A DNA stretch of 40,245 bases. Source: Collinsella aerofaciens (GTDB lineage Bacteria; Actinomycetota; Coriobacteriia; Coriobacteriales; Coriobacteriaceae). Made by a program: the position numbers and the translations under genes. The DNA lies in the NCBI RefSeq assembly GCF_019131995.1, contig NZ_JAHONA010000021.1:1-40245 (forward strand), written 5' to 3'. Positions 33,866 through 40,245 of this stretch are shown one piece after another (position 1 is the stretch's first letter; each line of letters opens with the position of its first letter). The notes beneath the pieces are model-generated. The model was given only the letters and a program-made list of their open reading frames with translations. It was not told where the DNA came from and did no database searches.

Positions 33866-35170
33866 CTACTGGTTGTCAGCGGCCGAGAAATCCATATCGA
33901 GCGAGGAAACGGCCCAGCCGATATGGTTGTCGGAGCGCACGAATTTGACGGTGTACTCCTGCTCGCCGCCCTTGGACAGCGATGCCTTCACCTTGGCGGT
34001 CGTCTCGGTCATGGACTGATCCATGCCCTCGACGGACACGGTGGCACCCTGCGGAATCGAAGAGATGATCATCGACTTAGCGTCCTCGGACAGGCTCGAG
34101 GCCAGGCAAGACTCGGCCTTTGCGGTGTCACCGTCGCCGGCAGCCTGGAACAGATCGGTAACCACAGACTCCTGAGACGGGAAGCCAAAGCCGCGCGTGT
34201 AGGCAAAGCCCAGACCACCCGCGGCGATCAAAATGAGCAGGAGCAGCACGATGAAGACTTTGAGACCCGTGTGGCGATGGCGACGACGGACCTTGGCCTG
34301 CTTACGGTCCTGACGGTCCTGCTGGACCATCTCGGACTCGGACAGCGTAAAGAAGCCGGTGTCCGAGGGATCGGGCATAAACTGACCGGTCGCGCCCGTA
34401 GGATCGAGCGGATCGACGGCAGGAGCGTCCATCGCGGGCGCCGGAGCCGTGGCCATAGCCGTCTGGGCAGACAGCGCGGCAAGCGAATCGTGCACGCGGG
34501 CAAGCTCGTCGGCCTGCTCGGAGGTGAGCTGGTAGATGCCATCGGCAGTAGCGGCGTTAAAGGCGTCGAGCGCGTCGGAGGGGCGGCCGGCGGCAGAAAG
34601 TGCCTGACCCATGCCGGCGTTGAGCGCACGCGTGTCGTCGCGGGGGCCGGCAAAGTCGATAGCCGTGCGGTAGGTCTCCACGGCATCCGCCGGACGGCCG
34701 AGCTTAATGAAGCAACGACCAAGCTCGCCGAGTGCGGCGGCAGGAGCCGGATTGGCGCCGTCGATGGCAGCCTGACGGAAGGCGGTTCCCGCGTTGGCAT
34801 AGTCGCCCGACTGGAACAGCGCATTGCCCAGGCCCAGATAGGCCTTGAACGGCGTGGCATAGGAAGCATCCTGCGTAGCAGCAGAGAACGCCTGGGCGGC
34901 CGTCGTGTAGTCGCCCACGGCGGCGAGCGCCTTGCCGCGGTTGGTGAGCAGCGCGCCGCGCTTGCCATAGGTGCCGTCGTTGAGGGCGGCGGCATAGGCC
35001 TCGGCGGCCTCGGCATACATGCCCAGGTGCATCAAGGCGTTGCCACGAAGGTGATCGGCCTCGCCCATAATCTCATCGGGAGTCTTTGCCGCCCCAAGCA
35101 TCTGGGCTGCAGCGGAAAAATCACCCGCGCGGTAAGCGGCGCGGCCCTGTTGGATCAGCTGGCTATTCAA
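33866..35170 (-). CDS. TPR-repeat protein with one membrane helix and an extracytoplasmic domain
   Basis: 434 residues, TTG start with AAAGGGG upstream. Residues ~1-200 are tandem TPR helices (GRAAYRAGDFSAAAQML, NRGKALAAVGDYTTAAQAF, GLGNALFQSGDYANAGTAF, ELGRCFIKLGRPADAVETY). A linker with basic residues (RQDRKQAKVRRRHRH) precedes a helix near residue 310 (VFIVLLLLILIAAGGLGFAY). The last ~110 residues form a small domain (VVTDLFQAAGDGDTAKAESCLASSL, then EYTVKFVRSDNHIGWAVSSL) like the DUF4878/lumazine-type export domains. It probably organises an envelope complex. It is cotranscribed with the cyclophilin upstream (12 bases). Confidence 0.75.
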   Translation of the reverse strand: MNSQLIQQGRAAYRAGDFSAAAQMLGAAKTPDEIMGEADHLRGNALMHLGMYAEAAEAYAAALNDGTYGKRGALLTNRGKALAAVGDYTTAAQAFSAATQDASYATPFKAYLGLGNALFQSGDYANAGTAFRQAAIDGANPAPAAALGELGRCFIKLGRPADAVETYRTAIDFAGPRDDTRALNAGMGQALSAAGRPSDALDAFNAATADGIYQLTSEQADELARVHDSLAALSAQTAMATAPAPAMDAPAVDPLDPTGATGQFMPDPSDTGFFTLSESEMVQQDRQDRKQAKVRRRHRHTGLKVFIVLLLLILIAAGGLGFAYTRGFGFPSQESVVTDLFQAAGDGDTAKAESCLASSLSEDAKSMIISSIPQGATVSVEGMDQSMTETTAKVKASLSKGGEQEYTVKFVRSDNHIGWAVSSLDMDFSAADNQ

Positions 35171-35181
35171 GGAAGTCCCCT

Positions 35182-35724
35182 TTACTCGTGAACGATCTCG
35201 ACATGGACGATCTCGTCGCCGGCACGCAGCTGCGAAATCACATCGAGACCCTCGACCGTGGTACCAAAGACGGTGTAACCGGAATCGAGGTTATGCTGGG
35301 CACCCAGGCAGAAGTAGAACTGCGAACCCGCGGAATCGGGGTCCATGGAGCGTGCCATGGCAAGGGCACCATCGACATGGCTGTTGTGCGGATTGGTGGC
35401 AAACTCGCCCTTGATGCAGTAGCCGGGACCACCGGTACCGGGCATGCCGTCAGGGCCCTCAAGACCGGCAGCGACGTCGGCGCCGGACATATCGCGGGTA
35501 TTGGGGTCGCCGCCCTGAATGACAAAGCCGGGCACATAGCGATGGAACTTAAGGCCATCATAGAAACCCATCGTGGAAAGCTCGCAGAAGTTCGCGACAT
35601 GAATGGGAGCGCCCTCACCGTCAAACTTGACCTTGATGGTACCCTTCGACGTCTCGATAACGGCGCACTCGTCGCCGGCAAGCTGATACTCGGGCGTGTA
35701 GAGCTCTTTCTTAAAACCAAACAT
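35182..35724 (-). CDS. cyclophilin-type peptidyl-prolyl isomerase
   Basis: 180 residues without a signal peptide, so cytoplasmic. The catalytic arginine is in GFYDGLKFHRYVPGFVIQGGDP; other active-site segments are MARSMDPDSAGSQFYFCLG and YTVFGTTVEGLDVI. It speeds cis-trans isomerisation of X-Pro bonds. A good promoter lies directly upstream. Confidence 0.94.
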   Translation of the reverse strand: MFGFKKELYTPEYQLAGDECAVIETSKGTIKVKFDGEGAPIHVANFCELSTMGFYDGLKFHRYVPGFVIQGGDPNTRDMSGADVAAGLEGPDGMPGTGGPGYCIKGEFATNPHNSHVDGALAMARSMDPDSAGSQFYFCLGAQHNLDSGYTVFGTTVEGLDVISQLRAGDEIVHVEIVHE

Positions 35725-35763
35725 GTGGTTCCTTCCTCGTGCGTTTAAAGCATATTTGTACGA

Positions 35764-35793
35764 ATTGTAGCAATAAGCATGCGCTTACATCAA
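35764..35793 (-). promoter_or_regulatory. promoter of the cyclophilin-TPR unit
   Basis: On the minus strand TTGATG (35793-35788), 18 bases, TACAAT (35769-35764). The -10 box differs from consensus at one base. It predicts a start about 35 bases before the coding region. Confidence 0.6.
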
Positions 35794-35831
35794 TTGCGCA
35801 CGTAGGTTATGCCGACTATGGCGAACTAATT

Positions 35832-36974
35832 TTAGGAACGCTGCTGCGGCTTCCAGGAACCCACATTGGCGTCGTACTGGTTCAGTGCGCTGTTGCCGCC
35901 CTGCGCGATGGGCGCCAGGATATCGCTTTGGTGGGAACTCATCGACTCACCATCGGGAATGGCCAGCGAGATGTCCCAGCTCTGACAGATCACGTCGACA
36001 CGCTCGTACATCCACTCGGCAAGCTGCTTTAAGTGGGCGATGTCATCCGCATAGACCGTATCGTCCTGATACTTAAGGTTGTTAAGCTCATCTTGCGTCT
36101 TTTTGATCTGGTCGCGCAGGGTGTAGGCACTCTGCGACAGCTCCTGACGGGTGGACAGTGGCGTTCGAAGATAGCCATTGTTAAAAGAATCGATGACCTC
36201 GCCGATCTGGTCCTCGTCACCGTAGGACACGATGGTCTGATACAGACCGTCGAGCCTGGTATAGAGCTGATCATCGGTGAGCACGGTTTCTTCCTGGACC
36301 ACCTCGGCAGAATCGTCCTGCTTGGTATCGTCCTCATTCGCCTCGCCCTTTTGGCGCGTGGGGAAGGTCGTCTGCGCGGCCTGGCCAAACTGGTCATAGA
36401 AGCCAGGCATGACACCCATGGGATCGGCCGTCACGAACCAATAGGCACCACCGCAAACGACTGCAAGGACCACGATGACGATGAGCGGCTTGGGGATATG
36501 ACGCTTGTGCTTGTGATAGGCGTCCTCGTCGGGATGCACCTTGCGCTTGGGTTTTTGAGCATCGTCATGCAGGGAAACCGGCGTGGGAATATCGACCTTG
36601 GGAATACCGAAATCCTTATCAAAAGCCGGCAGCACGCAAGTCTCGTTAGGATCGGCGGCGTCCGAGAGCACCGCAGCGGCAGAGGCCGGCGCATGAGGCA
36701 CCTCGGTATCGATCTGCTCTTGCGTTAGGCGCGGAAAGCCCGCCGTGCGGCCCGCTGCCAGGTCGGATGCGGCCGCGTCCTCGGAGAGGATACCCGGAGC
36801 GGGGCGTCCGCATTTGGGACACGTACGATCATGCGGAGAAAGACGGGCACCGCAGCCCTCGCAGAACACGAACTCGGTGTGCTCGGGGCCATCGCCCGGA
36901 CCCACATAGGCGTTGCAGTAGGGGCAGAACGAGGCGCCGTCCTCGATAGTCTTAAGGCAATGCGGGCAGATCAC
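35832..36974 (-). CDS. double zinc-ribbon membrane protein
   Basis: About 380 residues from the GTG at 36974, chosen because AAAGAGG lies 5 bases upstream and the protein then starts directly with the zinc ribbon; a start ten codons earlier is possible. Two ribbons: CPHCLKTIEDGASFCPYC, and CEGCGARLSPHDRTCPKC. After a polar linker, a basic stretch (KRKVHPDEDAYHKHKRH) leads to one membrane helix (PLIVIVVLAVVCGGAYWFV). An extracytoplasmic, acidic, helical region follows (residues ~190-380). It resembles zinc-ribbon sensor-like proteins of Gram-positives. Function unknown. Confidence 0.7.
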   Translation of the reverse strand: MICPHCLKTIEDGASFCPYCNAYVGPGDGPEHTEFVFCEGCGARLSPHDRTCPKCGRPAPGILSEDAAASDLAAGRTAGFPRLTQEQIDTEVPHAPASAAAVLSDAADPNETCVLPAFDKDFGIPKVDIPTPVSLHDDAQKPKRKVHPDEDAYHKHKRHIPKPLIVIVVLAVVCGGAYWFVTADPMGVMPGFYDQFGQAAQTTFPTRQKGEANEDDTKQDDSAEVVQEETVLTDDQLYTRLDGLYQTIVSYGDEDQIGEVIDSFNNGYLRTPLSTRQELSQSAYTLRDQIKKTQDELNNLKYQDDTVYADDIAHLKQLAEWMYERVDVICQSWDISLAIPDGESMSSHQSDILAPIAQGGNSALNQYDANVGSWKPQQRS

Positions 36975-37077
36975 GGCATCCTCTTTTCGAAGCAATTCAA
37001 ACAATCGAGGTTAGAGCATAACATCGCCACGGCCCCACAGGAGCAAGGCACCAATTCAACATCGGCAGGGCGCGTAG

Positions 37078-39813
37078 TTACTTCTTCTTTTTGCTTGGCA
37101 TCGAGACTTTGATGCCTTGGGCGGACTTGGTCACGCGAGAGCGCTTGGCTCCGGTACTCTTCTTTTTCTTGGGCTGGGCCTGGGCCACGCCCTCGAGTGC
37201 GCGGGCCTCGGCCTCGCGAGCGGTGCGATCTTCGCGGCGCTGCGCCATGTCGGCGGCGACGCGCTTGGCAAAACGTTCGGCCGTCGAGCCCGTCGAGCTC
37301 ACCTTGCCGCCACCGCGACCCAGGCGGACGCGCACACCGCGGCCAAAACCAGTTGCGGCATGACGACGACGCGGCTTGAGCGAATCCATCATCGTGGCGA
37401 GCTTAAAGAACACCGAGCAGGTAAAGACCACGATAACAGCCAAGATAACCATCTGGCCCATCGACAGGTTGGCAATAGACAGCAGCTCCGGGAATCCGAT
37501 AACGCCCACCAGAATGCCGGCGGCTACAAACACAAAAAGCACCACACGTAAGGGCGTGAGAGGCTGCGAGATGCGCCAGATCAGGCTGACGCTCGCCGCG
37601 CACGACGTAAGCAGGCACATCGTAGACAGCGTGAGCTGGCTAAAGCCAAACACGCGCGCCACAAAGATATCGAGCGCCGCAGCCAAAATGACTGCAATCG
37701 ACGCCGGCAGCGCGCGCTTGAGTACGTTAGTCAAAAATGACCCCTTCACGCGAGCATTGTTGGGCTCCAAACCCAGCACAAAGCCCGGCGCGCCGATGCA
37801 GAAGAAGTTGATGAGTGTCATCTGGATAGGCTCGAAGGGGTACGGCGGCAGCGCGATGCACAGCGCCGCCAGGCCCATCGAGAACAGCGTCTTGGTCAAG
37901 AACAGCGAAGCCGAACGCTGCAGGTTGTTGATGGAGCGACGGCCCTCGGCCACCACGGCGGGCATCGAGGCGAAGTCGTTGTCGACGAGCACGATCTCGG
38001 CTACGTTACGCGCGGCATCGGAGCCGGCCGCCATGGCTACGGAGCAGTCGGCCTCCTTGAGCGCCAGCACGTCGTTGACGCCGTCACCCGTCATTGCCAC
38101 GGTGTGCTCGCGGCGCTTGAGCGCCTGCACGAGCTCGCGCTTCTGCTGCGGGGTCACACGACCAAAGACATGGTAGCGGTCCACTGCGGCATCGAGCTTG
38201 GCCGGCGTATCGAGCGTCGTGGCGTCCACATAAGCGTCCGCCCCCGGCACGCCCACCACGCGCGCGATCGACGACACCGTACGCGGGTCGTCGCCACTGA
38301 TCACGTTGAGGGTCACGCCCTGCTCGTTAAAGTAGCCAATAGTCTCGGCCGCCGAGGTACGAATCTCGTCGCGGATGGTCACAAAGCCCACGGGCTCGGC
38401 CTCGCCCACCATATCGCCATCGGGCGTAAAGCCGTCCACGCGCGCCACCACGAGCACGCGGCAGGTATCGGCAAGCTCGGCGACACGGTTCTCGACCTGG
38501 GCAAAAACACGATCAGAGAGCACAAACTGCGCCGCACCCATCACATAGGAGCCCTGCGCAAACGAAGCGCCACTCCATTTTTTAGACGACGAGAATGGAA
38601 TGACCGACAGCGGCTCAGACACCTCGACCGGACGATCGGCGTAATAGTTGAGCAGCGCCTGGCAGGTCTCGTTGGCATCGGCCGAAGTCGCACGCGCCAC
38701 GTTAGCCAGCGCAAAATCGAGCACCGTGGTATCGACGGGAACAGCTGCCTCATCCGAGCCGGCGCCTAGGCTCACGCCCTCAACCGGCAGCGGATACGTG
38801 CCCTCGACCTCCATGCGGCCCGACGTGATGGTGCCCGTCTTGTCCAGGCACAGCACGTCGACGCGAGCGAGCGTCTCGATGCAGTAGAGCTGCTGTGCCA
38901 GCACCTTGCGGCGAGCCAGGCGCACCGTGGCGATGGCGAGCACCGACGAGGTCAGCAGCACCAGGCCTTGCGGGATCATGCCCAGCAGGGCGCCCACCGT
39001 GGACAGCAGCGCCGACGAAGGCACATGACCAGCCAACAGCTCGGAGAAGCACCACGAAAGCGCGCTATCGCCCGGGGTTCCCGCGGCATCCCACAGCTCG
39101 CTCACACTTGAGGCAAACAACGCCAAACCGAGCGGGATCATGATGATGCTCGCAAAGCGCACGATGGCGTTAAGCGCGTTCATGATCTCGGAATTGACCT
39201 TTTTGACGTACTTGGCCTCGTTATTAATTTTGGTCACGTAGTTGTCGGCGCCGACATGAATCACGCGGGCGCGCAGCAGGCCCGAGTCGATAAAGCTGCC
39301 GCTCATGAGCTCGGAACCAGGCTGTTTCTTGATGAGGTCGCTCTCGCCCGTCAGCAAGCTCTCGTTCACGAGCGCCTCGCCCGAAACCACCACGGCGTCA
39401 GCGGGAATCTGGTCGCCGCGCCCCAGGCGAATGATGTCGTCGAGCACGATCTGGTCCAGGTCGAGCTCCACCTCGGCGCCGTCGCGCACCGCGATGGCCT
39501 TCTTGGAGGTCAGCAGCGTGAGCTTATCGACCATCTTCTTGGAACGCATGGACTGGATGACGCCAATAGCGGTATTGAGGAACACCACGAACAGGAACGT
39601 CAGATTCTTAAACGAACCGGTCAAAATGACCAGGAACGCCAAGATCACGTTGATCAAATTGAACAGCGTGCAGAGGTTCTCGATGATGAGCTCTTTGACC
39701 GACTTGGTCTTGAGCTCCATGTTGCGGTTGATCTTACCGGCGGCGATGCGCTCCTCGACCTCGGCGGTCGAGAGTCCGCGCTCGATATCCGTTGCTGCCA
39801 TACCACGTCCCAT
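37078..39813 (-). CDS. P-type ATPase, CtpE-like cation transporter with a basic C-terminal tail
   Basis: About 911 residues from the ATG at 39813; the ATG at 39801 is an alternative and neither has a strong ribosome site. Core motifs: TGES (actuator), DKTGTITSG (phosphorylated Asp), MTGDGVNDVLALKEADCSVAMA (hinge). In the fourth helix GMIPQGLVLLTS replaces the PEGL of Ca2+ pumps, as in the CtpE-type group of Actinobacteria, where calcium uptake has been proposed. About ten membrane helices. The last ~95 residues are unusual: Arg/Gly-rich (RGVRVRLGRGGGK) then Lys-rich, ending PSKKKK. Ion specificity cannot be read from the sequence. Confidence 0.92.
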   Translation of the reverse strand: MGRGMAATDIERGLSTAEVEERIAAGKINRNMELKTKSVKELIIENLCTLFNLINVILAFLVILTGSFKNLTFLFVVFLNTAIGVIQSMRSKKMVDKLTLLTSKKAIAVRDGAEVELDLDQIVLDDIIRLGRGDQIPADAVVVSGEALVNESLLTGESDLIKKQPGSELMSGSFIDSGLLRARVIHVGADNYVTKINNEAKYVKKVNSEIMNALNAIVRFASIIMIPLGLALFASSVSELWDAAGTPGDSALSWCFSELLAGHVPSSALLSTVGALLGMIPQGLVLLTSSVLAIATVRLARRKVLAQQLYCIETLARVDVLCLDKTGTITSGRMEVEGTYPLPVEGVSLGAGSDEAAVPVDTTVLDFALANVARATSADANETCQALLNYYADRPVEVSEPLSVIPFSSSKKWSGASFAQGSYVMGAAQFVLSDRVFAQVENRVAELADTCRVLVVARVDGFTPDGDMVGEAEPVGFVTIRDEIRTSAAETIGYFNEQGVTLNVISGDDPRTVSSIARVVGVPGADAYVDATTLDTPAKLDAAVDRYHVFGRVTPQQKRELVQALKRREHTVAMTGDGVNDVLALKEADCSVAMAAGSDAARNVAEIVLVDNDFASMPAVVAEGRRSINNLQRSASLFLTKTLFSMGLAALCIALPPYPFEPIQMTLINFFCIGAPGFVLGLEPNNARVKGSFLTNVLKRALPASIAVILAAALDIFVARVFGFSQLTLSTMCLLTSCAASVSLIWRISQPLTPLRVVLFVFVAAGILVGVIGFPELLSIANLSMGQMVILAVIVVFTCSVFFKLATMMDSLKPRRRHAATGFGRGVRVRLGRGGGKVSSTGSTAERFAKRVAADMAQRREDRTAREAEARALEGVAQAQPKKKKSTGAKRSRVTKSAQGIKVSMPSKKKK

Positions 39814-39832
39814 CACGTCGCGTCGGTATAAG

Positions 39833-39865
39833 AAAAACCGCCCGGACCATGCGAGGTTCGGACGG
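39833..39865 (-). terminator. terminator of the tRNA-Arg gene
   Basis: On the minus strand CCGTCCGAACC pairs with GGTCCGGGCGG (one mismatch, one G-T), followed by TTTTTC. It lies 13 bases after the tRNA 3' end and just before the ATPase gene. Confidence 0.8.
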
Positions 39866-39877
39866 TCTTACGTTCGA

Positions 39878-39954
39878 TGGTGCCCCATGTTGGATTCGAA
39901 CCAACGGCCTTCTGCTCCGGAGGCAGACGCTCTAATCCCCTGAGCTAATAGGGC
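39878..39954 (-). tRNA. tRNA-Arg (anticodon CCG)
   Basis: 77 bases including an encoded CCA. The cloverleaf checks out: acceptor GCCCTAT with ATGGGGC (one G-U), D-arm GCTC/GAGC, anticodon stem TCTGC/GCAGA with loop CTCCGGA, and T-arm GTTGG-TTCGAAT-CCAAC. CCG reads CGG codons for arginine. Confidence 0.96.
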
Positions 39955-40245
39955 CAACGTTTGGCATTATACCCAAGTGCGTCATGGGCTAACAAAAGAA
40001 AAGAAAAAGCTTTGCAATTCCGAGGAAGAGGTTGATTTCCGATCTCAGCCGAACACATTGAGCAAATAGGCCATTCCCGCAGCTAGCTGAACGCCCCCGC
40101 GGCCCCTCCTGGGGTCCGGGGGCGCCGTTTTCCCAGTTGATGGAACGGTGGAGATGTGTTTCGATGGGTCCGGTGGCCATGCTCCGCCCGCCGCCCGGCA
40201 CCTCTTCCCAGACTCAGCCGGACGGCCGGTCCGTCTATTCCGTTT
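39955..40245. other. non-coding right end of the window with one strong hairpin
   Basis: No supported gene. CGCCCCCG (40092-40099) and CGGGGGCG (40117-40124) form a strong stem with extra GGCCCC/GGGGTC pairing inside, followed by CCGTTTTCCC on the plus strand, as in a terminator. No plus-strand gene precedes it, so its partner is unclear. The upstream end of the tRNA gene and its promoter should lie in 39955-40010; no clear boxes are seen. Confidence 0.45.

Noticed and set aside
39878..39954. tRNA-Arg as an integration site for an element in the window
   Set aside because: No integrase, no repeat of the tRNA 3' end was noticed, and a normal terminator plus a core gene follow the 3' side.
39989..40201. 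Minus-strand 70-codon frame at the right edge
   Set aside because: It crosses the strong hairpin and ends in a run of Phe/Leu from AT-rich DNA near the tRNA; no ribosome site or family.

Overview
The window reads as a chromosome segment of a high-GC Gram-positive bacterium, most likely a gut Coriobacteriia of the Collinsella type. The support is GC-rich, GC3-biased housekeeping genes, a two-subunit glycyl-tRNA synthetase, a paired TIGR03960/TIGR03936 radical-SAM locus beside rplU-rpmA, many TTG starts and a CtpE-like P-type ATPase. The genus is an inference from gene content and order; no database was consulted.

Positions 1-11.2 kb are an accessory island, more AT-rich and patchy than the rest. 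It holds two separate RiPP (ribosomally made, post-translationally modified peptide) loci. Cluster 1 (3.1-5.4 kb, plus strand) encodes a PqqD/RRE protein fused to a GNAT-like domain, a radical SAM enzyme without auxiliary-cluster cysteines, and a 60-residue cysteine-free precursor. The precursor has a YxxP-type leader and a Val/Ala-rich core built from three 8-residue repeats. Divergent from it lie a small membrane protein, an intact ABC half-transporter and a decayed second ABC ATPase (2.9-0.2 kb, minus strand).

Cluster 2 (7.6-10.6 kb, plus strand) is the most striking locus: three translationally coupled genes for an Asn-rich precursor, a radical SAM enzyme with extra cysteines, and a HemK/PrmC-like methyltransferase carrying the NPP-type amide-methylation motif. 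The precursor's Asn residues repeat with period 6 over six turns (NX5N). That is the signature of polytheonamide-type beta-helical peptides, which are made by radical-SAM epimerisation plus Asn N-methylation. Here the repeat is internal, followed by about 100 further residues. A divergent DUF1648/SdpI-like membrane protein is a plausible immunity gene and shares a palindromic control region with the operon. A truncated ABC exporter fragment follows the operon, so export may be lost or supplied elsewhere.

From 11.2 to 40 kb the window is a dense, ordinary core region, nearly all on the minus strand. Read in the direction of transcription (right to left) it has: a tRNA-Arg(CCG); a P-type ATPase; a zinc-ribbon membrane protein; a cyclophilin; a TPR membrane protein; the cell-shape operon mreB-mreC-mreD-mrdA-rodA; a DUF697 protein; the two radical-SAM-linked proteins; rplU, rpmA, obgE, nadD, yqeK and rsfS; a REP-associated transposase (RAYT) element bounded by imperfect inverted 35-bp repeats; dinB (plus strand, apparently leaderless); rpsP-khpA-rimM-trmD-lepB; and glyQ-glyS-ppsR. 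The island begins directly after ppsR.
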